Assembly (NCBI GenBank): GCA_048296855.1
Contig: CP182631.1
DNA length: 64,000 nt
Origin: Pseudocolwellia sp048296855
Lineage (GTDB): Bacteria; Pseudomonadota; Gammaproteobacteria; Enterobacterales; Alteromonadaceae
Strand: one strand, 5' to 3'
The notes under the pieces are model-generated. The model worked only from the letters and a program-made list of their open reading frames with translations. It did not search any database and was not told the DNA's origin. The position numbers and the translations under genes were made by a program. The stretch's first letter is position 1; every line of letters begins with the position of its first letter. This document shows, one piece after another, positions 44,984 through 52,646 of the stretch.

Positions 44984-45718
44984 ATGACAAATTTTACAGT
45001 TTTAGATACAAATAAGCATAAAAATACACGTGTAATAAAGGGACGAGGCGCTAAATTTGGAGAGAATATTCATTTAGTTCCTGTTGTTGCTGCTGAATTA
45101 AATAAACTGATACTTGAATACCCTGTGTGTTTAATTAAAGACAATGAAACAGGTCAATTTGGTTTAAGTGCTTTATTAGGTTTTGAGGCAGGCGAAAATT
45201 TATTTTTAAATGAAGAACAGTGGGATGCTAATTATATTCCGCTTCATATACGCCGTCAGCCATTTATGGTGGCAGTTAATAGCCCTGCAGGCGCCAATCC
45301 TACGCCAGAGAATACCGTAATTACTATTAATATGGATAATACCCGTGTTCAAGAAGCCGAAGGTGAACGGATCTTTGATGACGAAGGTAATACAACCGCT
45401 TATATGAATGAGGTTAATAATCAGCTAGCAACACTGATTAACGGCATGATTCAAACGGAAGCTTTTATTAAAATACTTTCTAAACATGATTTAATTGAAG
45501 CGGTACAACTCACGGTTTCTTTTAATAATGAAGATAAGCGTTTTGATGGTATATACACAATAAACGAAGATAAGCTAAAAAAACTATCAACCGAAGTATT
45601 AACTGAACTCCATCAAAAAGGTTATTTACAAGCATGTTATTTACTTATGGCATCAATAGGACATGTACAAAAACTGATAGTTCTTAAACGTAAGCGTTTA
45701 ACAAGTAATAAGAAGTAA
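44984..45718 (+). CDS. SapC-family protein
   Basis: This 244-residue protein of the SapC family has characteristic stretches HLVPVVAAELNKLILEYPVCLIKD, GQFGLSALLGFEAGENLFLN and YIPLHIRRQPFMVAV. The family name comes from an S-layer gene set, but SapC homologues mostly accompany TonB receptors and halogenase-like proteins; no biochemical function is established. No signal peptide is visible. It is the last gene of the receptor 2 operon, followed by a bidirectional terminator. Confidence 0.85.
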   Translation: MTNFTVLDTNKHKNTRVIKGRGAKFGENIHLVPVVAAELNKLILEYPVCLIKDNETGQFGLSALLGFEAGENLFLNEEQWDANYIPLHIRRQPFMVAVNSPAGANPTPENTVITINMDNTRVQEAEGERIFDDEGNTTAYMNEVNNQLATLINGMIQTEAFIKILSKHDLIEAVQLTVSFNNEDKRFDGIYTINEDKLKKLSTEVLTELHQKGYLQACYLLMASIGHVQKLIVLKRKRLTSNKK

Positions 45719-45739
45719 TTGAACTTTCAAATTCAAATA

Positions 45740-45777
45740 AAAAGCGTTGAATTAATTTAACTGTACTCAACGCTTTT
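45740..45777. terminator. Bidirectional terminator
   Basis: AAAAGCGTTGA / TCAACGCTTTT around a 16-nt loop lies between the converging SapC and propeller genes. Confidence 0.8.
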
Positions 45778-45784
45778 AAATGTT

Positions 45785-46870
45785 TTAGAGACGTTCTAGT
45801 TTATAGGGAAGGGCGTGATGAGAGTTCCATTGGCCAACGTATAAATTTTCTTCATCATCTATACAAATACCATGGCAATGTTGGAACACATCCCATGAGC
45901 TTTGCATCGGTTGAAGTTGACCATTTATATATTCTGGTTGCGTACCACCTAAGTTAGCAATAACTTTATTTTCTTTATTAAATATAGAAATAAAACCAGA
46001 CTCTTGAGCATTAGTGTTATCAATATGTGACCAACATACAGGAGCGAAAAAGTTTTCACCGCTAAATTTAGGTCCACCTATATAGGCTCCAGCTACATCA
46101 ATTGTTGAACGATAGTCACCATTCATTTCAAATAATTTAAGAGATTGTTCTGCACGCGAACTTATAATAAGGTGAGGATCGTTTGGTGTGCGTAAATCTA
46201 TTGCAATGCCATGGGTATTTTTTAAATTTAGTTTGTCATTTTTATTTTCATGACCGCCCCAACAACGAATAAAGCGTCCTTGAGAGTCATATTGCAATAC
46301 AAAGTCAGAACCATAGCCATCAGTAACATATAAGTCACCATTAGGTGCTATGGCTATGTCTGTTGGCCTAAATGGCATGTCAGGTGTATATACATCAATT
46401 GTTTGTGGGTGACCTAGGGTAAAGATCAGTTTGCCATCGAGCGTTAACTTTGAAATAAAACCTGATTGAGCAATAACTTTATTGAAAGGTGACTCCCAAG
46501 CGTCAGTTGATTTTCCATCCCAGTTTTTATTTAATATCCAGCCGCTGTCTACAACATAGATAAAATCTTCACCGTTTTCGTTTACTATTTTTATAGCATG
46601 CGCTCCAGGATATTCTGTTCCCCATGCGTCAATAAATTCACCGTCTTTGTTGAATATAATGAAATTATTAGCGATATTATCGGTCACTAAAATAATGCGA
46701 CCTTGTGAGTCTATTGCTAAGTCATGACAGTTTTCTACAGGTGTTTTTGAAGTATCTAGTTTTGCCCATTGTGTATTTACCCGGTAGGTAAAGTCGCCTT
46801 GTCCAACAACCATACCGTGAGGATCAACTGAAGATTTTGGAAATGTAGCGGCTTGATTATGAGTTATCAC
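45785..46870 (-). CDS. NHL-repeat six-bladed propeller protein (amidating-lyase-like)
   Basis: This 361-residue protein starts with GTG, preceded by AAGGTATACAAAC. Repeats of the NHL type are visible: NCHDLAIDSQGRIILVTDN, PTDIAIAPNGDLYVTDGYG, NTHGIAIDLRTPNDPHLI and HCHGICIDDEENLYVGQW, with His and Asp residues typical of the propeller of peptidyl-hydroxyglycine amidating lyase. There is no signal peptide, so it is cytoplasmic and not an amidation enzyme in the animal sense. A perfect AHG operator lies 183 bp upstream, placing it in the agar regulon. It could be an epimerase, lactonase or lyase on an anhydro-sugar acid, but the function is unknown. Confidence 0.72.
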   Translation of the reverse strand: MITHNQAATFPKSSVDPHGMVVGQGDFTYRVNTQWAKLDTSKTPVENCHDLAIDSQGRIILVTDNIANNFIIFNKDGEFIDAWGTEYPGAHAIKIVNENGEDFIYVVDSGWILNKNWDGKSTDAWESPFNKVIAQSGFISKLTLDGKLIFTLGHPQTIDVYTPDMPFRPTDIAIAPNGDLYVTDGYGSDFVLQYDSQGRFIRCWGGHENKNDKLNLKNTHGIAIDLRTPNDPHLIISSRAEQSLKLFEMNGDYRSTIDVAGAYIGGPKFSGENFFAPVCWSHIDNTNAQESGFISIFNKENKVIANLGGTQPEYINGQLQPMQSSWDVFQHCHGICIDDEENLYVGQWNSHHALPYKLERL

Positions 46871-47052
46871 GTTTGTATACCTTGAGGTTGAATTAATATT
46901 TTAAAATAGAACAAGTATGCATTTATCTACCTTACTAATAAATCAATCATTCCTAGTCTAAATACTAGCTAGGTTATTTTTAATAAAAATAGATCAACTT
47001 AGTAATGAAATAGATATTATTGTATCAACTTTAATCTTATTGTGAAATTTAA

Positions 47053-47064
47053 ATTGTTAACAAT
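47053..47064. promoter_or_regulatory. ATTGTTAACAAT operator (propeller gene)
   Basis: A perfect copy of the palindrome lies in the gap between the propeller gene (minus, start 46870) and the GntR gene. No strong -35/-10 pair was seen beside it. Confidence 0.65.
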
Positions 47065-47120
47065 GTTGTTTGAGGGAATATAACAGAAATCAACAACGTT
47101 TTAGCTGGGGATTGGTATCC

Positions 47121-47166
47121 ATTTAAAAGCGTTTTATTTGATGTTTTTATGAAAACGCTTTTAAAT
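47121..47166. terminator. 15-bp inverted repeat after the GntR gene
   Basis: ATTTAAAAGCGTTTT and AAAACGCTTTTAAAT pair around a 16-nt loop. It may terminate GntR transcription. The half-sites also resemble LacI-family operator sequences, so a regulatory role is possible. Confidence 0.55.
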
Positions 47167-47213
47167 TGAATAGATTAGGCGATTAAATGAATTTATGCCA
47201 CTGAATAAATGTT

Positions 47214-47828
47214 TTATTTAATGTTAGCTTTAACAGCTTTAGAGGCTTTGTTTATATCGCCACTTTTTAATGCATCTAGAATAAGTCTATGTTCGTTAAC
47301 ACAAGCAGAACTTGTAGTTAAGCGTTTGTAATTTAAGCGCATTCTCATTACGTAGGGATACCAAATGTTAACAAGTTCGTCACCACCTGCTTTGTATATA
47401 AGGTAGTTATGAAAAGATATGTCTACTTTCGTTACTTCGGTATAGTCTTGATTATCAAAGGCTGCTTGCAGTTCAGTCAAAATATTTTCAAGCTCTTGGA
47501 AATCTTCTTCGGTAAGAGAGTCTTTTAATTGATCAATAGCAAATAACTCAATGTTTCGTCGTAAGTTGATCATGAGTTTTTGTAATTTAGGATCTAATAA
47601 ACTGTTAACTGAAGCGCCACAGTTATTTTTAGATATGAGTAAACCTTCTTTGGTTAACTGTAATATTACATCGCGAATAGGACCACGTGATAAACCAAAA
47701 CGTTCAGCTAACTCTTTTTCGTTCAATTTGGTATTAGGAGCTAACTCTCCTGAAATTATATCTGAGCGAAGCTGCTCTGCAATTTGATCTTTAACGGATA
47801 AAATTTTTGTTGGTCTTTTCGCAACCAT
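47214..47828 (-). CDS. GntR-family (FadR/FCD subgroup) transcriptional regulator
   Basis: This 204-residue protein has the GntR winged helix (QIAEQLRSDIISGELAPNTKLNEKELAERFGLSRGPIRDVILQL) and a helical FCD effector domain with the metal/ligand His in DISFHNYLIYKAG and EHRLILDAL. It is a little shorter than the usual 220-250 residues at the C-terminus. FadR-type proteins bind short palindromes with a TTGTnnACAA-like core and respond to sugar acids or acyl compounds. The perfect 12-bp palindrome found at six promoters here has this form, so this protein is the best candidate as regulator of the AHG and agarase genes. A good AAGGCAAAG site precedes the start. Confidence 0.88.
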   Translation of the reverse strand: MVAKRPTKILSVKDQIAEQLRSDIISGELAPNTKLNEKELAERFGLSRGPIRDVILQLTKEGLLISKNNCGASVNSLLDPKLQKLMINLRRNIELFAIDQLKDSLTEEDFQELENILTELQAAFDNQDYTEVTKVDISFHNYLIYKAGGDELVNIWYPYVMRMRLNYKRLTTSSACVNEHRLILDALKSGDINKASKAVKANIK

Positions 47829-47902
47829 ATCTTTGCCTTAGTGATTATTTATAGGTTATATCTTATGTAAAAATGATTTTTTTTACAATTGCTTTATGTT
47901 TT

Positions 47903-47914
47903 ATTGTTTACAAA
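47903..47914. promoter_or_regulatory. Weak operator-like site upstream of the GntR gene
   Basis: ATTGTTTACAAA keeps the TTGTnnACAA core and lies about 75 bp upstream of the regulator's start. It may allow autoregulation, but the match is imperfect and the region AT-rich. Confidence 0.35.
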
Positions 47915-47983
47915 AAACAGGTCTTTTGCTTTTAAAACATAATATTAATGATAGAAACAATAAATTAAAGTTTACTTTGTAGA

Positions 47984-48019
47984 AAATAACGGAATTTTGT
48001 TAACAAAATTCCGTTATTT
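47984..48019. terminator. Perfect 36-bp palindrome after the third GH50 gene
   Basis: AAATAACGGAATTTTGTT is followed directly by its exact reverse complement. Lying 9 bp past the GH50 stop, it should fold into an 16-18 bp hairpin and act as a terminator for this minus-strand gene. Its centre TTGTTAACAA also equals the operator core. Confidence 0.7.
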
Positions 48020-48028
48020 AAAACAGTA

Positions 48029-50362
48029 TTACTTACCAAATCGCTGTTGATACATTTGTGAATGAAGCTCTTTAGCAGCTTTAATCATAGGAGGATAAGG
48101 TGAATCGGTTACTGAAATAAAGCCAACGTTATAGTTTTCACCATCATAAGCTCTACCTGTAATAGGTGAGTCAATGTATTGAAACCAATGAGCACCTATA
48201 AAGTAAGGATTATTAATTACTGAGTTCATGTAATCTTTATACATTTTTGCTCTATCTTCTTGATCTGATGCTTGGATCAAACCAGGATGGAATAATCCAG
48301 TATCTCGAGCGCCAACATGAAATTCTCCAATAATACTTGGCATATCAATTTCTTCTAAAAATTTCCAAGATTCAGGATGAATACCTTCTTTATAGATGTT
48401 GTAACTGACTACATCTACATATTTAGCTGATGCTTTTACTACTTCCATAGGTTTACCCCAATCAGGGAATCTAGCGCCTAAATACATATGATTTGGTACA
48501 TAAGTATTTAAAGCTGAGTCAACAACACTAAAGTATTTATCAGCATAGGCACTCAATAATAGAGAGTAGTCTTCAACTTGTTTTTCCGTTTTAAACGTTG
48601 AGTCAATGCCTGTGTTAAACTCGTCCCAAGAAGCAATTTTTTTGTTCCATGCGGTATTTAATTGCTGAATATCTTTGTACTTGTTCTTCATTAAGCGTGT
48701 AAATTCAGCTTTAGTTGGTACTGTTTTACCGTCGCGAGTTAAGGTGTTAATCACTATACCGTATAAAGATTCTTTAGATTCACTTCGGCCGAAGCTTTTT
48801 TCATTATCAATAAAGATACCGACACACCAAGGGTTTGCTTTAATTTGTTCCGATATAGTTTTAGCGGTAACTAATGCTCTTTCTTTAAATACGGGATCAA
48901 AAACATCTGGTAAAGGTGCCCAAAAGTCATTGCCACTTGATACGGTTTTAAAGTCACCAATAATCCATCCATTAGCAAAATAAGGAACTTGGTTATTGTC
49001 GTAGTAGCTTGGATCCGTCCAGTTACCTAAAGAGGTAAATCCCCAGTTTTTCATTCTGTTAACGGTAACTTCTTGCCATTTGTCTAGGTAATTAGCGTTG
49101 TTTTGGCCGTATTTACGCTCTAAGTTGGCTGAATAAAAGCTGTACGTTTCTCCATGTTTAAGTGGACCTGAATGAGCACTTTTTCTGTAACCATAGTGTT
49201 TTCCTAATGGTTCATCGTAGCTAGGTAACCATTCAAACAAGTTTTTTCTAATTTCAGATGCAACAAATCTTGTTGGTATAGCGTTATTGCTGACGCGGTT
49301 TAATCCTTGAGAATCTTCAGGCGTTACATCGTTTGGATCTTTTTTCGCTAATACTTCTTGATCAAAATCATAGCCAGTCATTGTTGTAGAGTTTGATAAA
49401 CGAATAATGTCGATACCTGTAGCAAAATATAAATAGCCTTCAGGATCAACTAATGACCATTTACCGTTGACTTTTTCGGTTCTAAAAAATCCTGTTGCTT
49501 TCAATTTAGGACCATTTAACCAACCTCCAAATTTTGAATAACCTTCTGTTAATTTACCGTCTAATAATTTACTTTCGGCATCTCTTTCTTTAATTAGATC
49601 AGCTTGAGAATTTATTTTAAAAGGAAAATTTTGTTTAGCATTTTGGCCAAATTCATCAACAATATGGGTTAAATATTGCTTGTTAAATTCTGGATTTTTT
49701 CTCAATCGAACATTTTTAATAATTATTGTTTTATCGTGTAACGCACTTTGTACACTTAAATTTATTTTCTTAATGCCTGCAAGGTTAAGATTTTTTTTAC
49801 CCCACATAGAAACAAATTGTAATTCGTCTGATTCCCACGTATCAGGGTTTGATCTAAGGCCAGAGTTAAAATTTAACTCTACTGCTTCGTCACCTTCAGG
49901 CGTACCTAAATCATGGCCAGCCATTTTGGCGTAGTAAGTATTAGCCTTGCCTCTGGCGACATTAACGGTTCTTGTATAGTTAGCACCGTCGATATCTGTT
50001 ATATCTAAGTATATTTGTACTGAATGTTCGCCTGGATTGGCTATATCAAATGCAAGGTTGAAGTCTTCAAAATGACTCCAATCCCACGGAGTTGATGGAG
50101 TAAAACTAATAGAAGCGTAGCTATTTTCTTTTGATTGAAAATTAACATTAAGCGCGTTATCACCTATAACACGAGTTTGCGTATTATAGGTTTCTATAAA
50201 CTTATTGTCTGTATCGTTATTAAAATTTAGCAGGCTGGTTAGTTCAGAGCTAGCCGATTGTGTTTGTTTTACTGCTGTGTTTGATTGTTTTTCTGTTTGT
50301 TGGCAACCAACTACAGAGATCAAAGACGCAGCAACAATAGAGTAAATAAAATTACGGTTCAT
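48029..50362 (-). CDS. GH50 beta-agarase lipoprotein (copy 3)
   Basis: This 777-residue GH50 paralogue has a signal with lipobox VVGC (Cys20; Gln follows, so outer-membrane sorting is expected). The beta-rich module is at about residues 40-215 and the barrel begins near VDPEGYLYFATGIDIIRLSN. Glu521 in DNEKSFG and Glu680 in GEFHVG are the expected catalytic residues. It is divergent from the KDG kinase gene and shares a promoter region with a perfect AHG operator at 50429, so it is co-controlled with KDG kinase, GH117 and the sugar carrier. Compared with copies 1 and 2 it has the substitutions TGIDIIRLSN for NVRMAN-type and SFG for SWG, possibly affecting substrate subsites. Confidence 0.93.
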   Translation of the reverse strand: MNRNFIYSIVAASLISVVGCQQTEKQSNTAVKQTQSASSELTSLLNFNNDTDNKFIETYNTQTRVIGDNALNVNFQSKENSYASISFTPSTPWDWSHFEDFNLAFDIANPGEHSVQIYLDITDIDGANYTRTVNVARGKANTYYAKMAGHDLGTPEGDEAVELNFNSGLRSNPDTWESDELQFVSMWGKKNLNLAGIKKINLSVQSALHDKTIIIKNVRLRKNPEFNKQYLTHIVDEFGQNAKQNFPFKINSQADLIKERDAESKLLDGKLTEGYSKFGGWLNGPKLKATGFFRTEKVNGKWSLVDPEGYLYFATGIDIIRLSNSTTMTGYDFDQEVLAKKDPNDVTPEDSQGLNRVSNNAIPTRFVASEIRKNLFEWLPSYDEPLGKHYGYRKSAHSGPLKHGETYSFYSANLERKYGQNNANYLDKWQEVTVNRMKNWGFTSLGNWTDPSYYDNNQVPYFANGWIIGDFKTVSSGNDFWAPLPDVFDPVFKERALVTAKTISEQIKANPWCVGIFIDNEKSFGRSESKESLYGIVINTLTRDGKTVPTKAEFTRLMKNKYKDIQQLNTAWNKKIASWDEFNTGIDSTFKTEKQVEDYSLLLSAYADKYFSVVDSALNTYVPNHMYLGARFPDWGKPMEVVKASAKYVDVVSYNIYKEGIHPESWKFLEEIDMPSIIGEFHVGARDTGLFHPGLIQASDQEDRAKMYKDYMNSVINNPYFIGAHWFQYIDSPITGRAYDGENYNVGFISVTDSPYPPMIKAAKELHSQMYQQRFGK

Positions 50363-50428
50363 TTTTTTGCCTTATATTGTCATCTTTCTTTATTTAGCTG
50401 AGTATACCTATATATTTGTAAAATGAAA

Positions 50429-50461
50429 ATTGTTAACAATGTTTGTTTTTTGAGGTAATAT
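50429..50461. promoter_or_regulatory. Operator and promoter in the GH50/KDG kinase divergent region
   Basis: The perfect palindrome ATTGTTAACAAT (50429-50440) contains TTAACA (50433-50438), which is 17 bp from TAATAT (50456-50461); this forms the plus-strand promoter of KDG kinase. The same operator faces the GH50 gene at 50362 on the minus strand. Confidence 0.75.
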
Positions 50462-50539
50462 AATTAACTTAAAACTAGATTCTAAGTATAACGAAAATCG
50501 TCAGTGATGACTTAAAGGGTTAACGAGGCTTAATATTAA

Positions 50540-51487
50540 ATGAAAAAACTTTTAGCTGTTGGTGAATGCATGTTGGAATTAACTCATGAAAATGCAGACA
50601 CTATTAGAAAGTCTTATGCTGGTGATACCTATAATGCATTGGTATATGCCAACAGATTTAATCCTAATATAAAAACAAGCTTTTTTACTGCCATAGGTGC
50701 CGATGAAGTTAGTAATGATATGCAGGAAAGATGGGCATTTGAAAAAATTTCAAATGAACAATGTATAAAAACGAAAGAACTTACTATTGGAATATACAGT
50801 ATATCAACAGACGAATTGGGTGAGAGGAGTTTTAGCTATTGGCGAAAAAACTCAGCAGCGACTCATATGATGACACTAAAGCCTTTAGATGAACTTGTGC
50901 AAATGTGCTCAGGCTTTGATATTGTTTTTTTTAGTGGCATTACATTAGGCATTTTATCTGATGAAGATAAAGGTTTACTCTTTGACCTACTAACGCAATT
51001 AAGGCGTTTAGGTAGCAAAATAGCGTTTGATCCTAATTATCGGCCTGCTATGTGGCAGAATAAGGAACATGCTATTCATTGGTTAGAGCAATCTTATAAA
51101 AATAGCGATATTGTTATGCCAGGGCTTGAAGAACATGAAGAGCTTTATGGTCATACAACTTATCAAGAAATAGCTGATTATTGCCATGCTTTAGATGCCA
51201 AAGAGGTGATTATTAAATGTGGTAAAAATGGAACTTATGGATTTGAAAACAACCAACAAGTTGCACATCAACCTTTTGAAGCCGCTCCTATTCAAGTAGA
51301 TAGTACCGCAGCAGGAGATTCTTTTGCAGGTACATATTTAGCTTCAAGACTTTCTGACAGTACTATCTCCCAATCAATAAAAAACGCCTGCTTTATTGCA
51401 GGGAAAGTTGTACAACATAAAGGTGCAATTTTAAGTCAGACTATATATCAGTCTGAAATAGCAACGAAAAATAAAGTTAAGGTCTAA
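50540..51487 (+). CDS. kdgK: 2-keto-3-deoxygluconate kinase
   Basis: This 315-residue PfkB-family sugar kinase has the N-terminal GECMLELTHEN, the DPNYRPAMW segment and the catalytic Asp260 in the anion hole STAAGDSFAGTYLA. KDG kinase phosphorylates 2-keto-3-deoxygluconate to KDPG, the last step before the Eda-type aldolase. GH117 follows after 4 bp and a sugar carrier comes next, so the operon takes the disaccharide and the final AHG intermediate together. It may also accept 2-keto-3-deoxygalactonate, since no other kinase for that compound lies in the window. Confidence 0.87.
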   Translation: MKKLLAVGECMLELTHENADTIRKSYAGDTYNALVYANRFNPNIKTSFFTAIGADEVSNDMQERWAFEKISNEQCIKTKELTIGIYSISTDELGERSFSYWRKNSAATHMMTLKPLDELVQMCSGFDIVFFSGITLGILSDEDKGLLFDLLTQLRRLGSKIAFDPNYRPAMWQNKEHAIHWLEQSYKNSDIVMPGLEEHEELYGHTTYQEIADYCHALDAKEVIIKCGKNGTYGFENNQQVAHQPFEAAPIQVDSTAAGDSFAGTYLASRLSDSTISQSIKNACFIAGKVVQHKGAILSQTIYQSEIATKNKVKV

Positions 51488-51491
51488 GCGT

Positions 51492-52571
51492 ATGCAAGAA
51501 AAAAAACTAAGTTTGGCAAGTAAGCGTGCAATCGAACGCGGATATGATCAGAAAAACTCTGATTGGATGACAGAGTTTGATATAAAGCCTTTAAAAGGCG
51601 ATTTTGCTTTTGAAGAAGGTGTTATAAGACGTGATCCTACCTCAGTGATCAAAGTAGGTGATTTATATCATTGTTGGTATACGAAAGGACAAGGAGAAAC
51701 GGTCGGTTTTGGTTCTTCTAACATTGAAGATAAAGTTTTCCCATGGGATTTAACTGAAGTTTGGCATGCAACTTCACAAGATACTGAAACATGGAAAGAA
51801 GAAGGCGTTGCTATTGAGCGCGGTGAAGCAGGGGCTTTCGATGATAGGGCTGTTTTTACACCTGAAGTTTTAGTACATGAAAATAAATATTATTTGGTGT
51901 ACCAAACTGTTCAGTTTCCTTATGTAAATCGTCAAATAGAGCAAGTGGCATTAGCTATTGCAGATAGCCCATATGGCCCTTGGAAAAAGTCTACACAACC
52001 TATTTTAAGTCCTTCAATGGATGGAGAGTGGGAAGGTGATGAAGATAGTCGATTTAATGTTAAATCTAAAGGCAGTTTTGATAGCCATAAAGTACACGAT
52101 CCTTGTTTATTATTTTTTAATCAAAAATTTTATCTTTATTACAAAGGTGAAACTATGGGAGAGGGAATGAACTTTGGAGGGAGAGAAATTAAGCATGGTG
52201 TTGCTATTGCTGACAATATTGAAGGGCCGTATATTAAGTCTGAATATAATCCAATCTCAAATAGCGGGCACGAAGTCGTTGTGTGGAATTACCTTGGCGG
52301 AATAGCTTCATTACTAACGACCGATGGACCTGAAAAAAATACAGTACAATTTGCGCCAGATGGTATTAACTTTGAAATAAAAGCACATATTAAAGGTGCA
52401 CCTGAAGCTATTGGTTTGTATCGTAGTGGTACAGAAGAACTTGAAAAACCAGGTGTAGCATGGGGACTTTGCCATAAATACGATGCTAGCTGGAACTGGA
52501 ACTTTATTTGTAAATACACAACACGCAAGCAAATATTAGATGCTGGAACGTTCCAAAATACTGGTAGCTAA
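51492..52571 (+). CDS. GH117 alpha-1,3-L-neoagarobiose hydrolase
   Basis: This 359-residue family 117 protein opens with SLASKRAIERGYDQKNSDWMTEF, the helical N-terminal extension known to swap between dimer partners. The five-bladed propeller follows: GVIRRDPTSVIKVGDLYHCWYT, ERGEAGAFDDRAVFTPEVL and HDPCLLFFNQKFYLYYKGE carry the acidic catalytic residues. It splits neoagarobiose into D-galactose and 3,6-anhydro-L-galactose. There is no signal peptide, so the disaccharide must be taken into the cytoplasm. It lies 4 bp after KDG kinase and 75 bp before the MFS gene, with a terminator hairpin between it and the latter. Confidence 0.92.
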   Translation: MQEKKLSLASKRAIERGYDQKNSDWMTEFDIKPLKGDFAFEEGVIRRDPTSVIKVGDLYHCWYTKGQGETVGFGSSNIEDKVFPWDLTEVWHATSQDTETWKEEGVAIERGEAGAFDDRAVFTPEVLVHENKYYLVYQTVQFPYVNRQIEQVALAIADSPYGPWKKSTQPILSPSMDGEWEGDEDSRFNVKSKGSFDSHKVHDPCLLFFNQKFYLYYKGETMGEGMNFGGREIKHGVAIADNIEGPYIKSEYNPISNSGHEVVVWNYLGGIASLLTTDGPEKNTVQFAPDGINFEIKAHIKGAPEAIGLYRSGTEELEKPGVAWGLCHKYDASWNWNFICKYTTRKQILDAGTFQNTGS

Positions 52572-52577
52572 AACACA

Positions 52578-52616
52578 TAAAACCACTTTAACGTATTGTC
52601 GTAAAGTGGTTTTCTT
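52578..52616 (+). terminator. Hairpin between GH117 and the MFS gene
   Basis: AAAACCACTTTA / TAAAGTGGTTTT with a T-rich tail lies 7 bp after the GH117 stop. It may be a partial terminator within the operon. Confidence 0.75.
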
Positions 52617-52646
52617 TTAAAAACATTCAAAAATAGGTAGTGTTAT

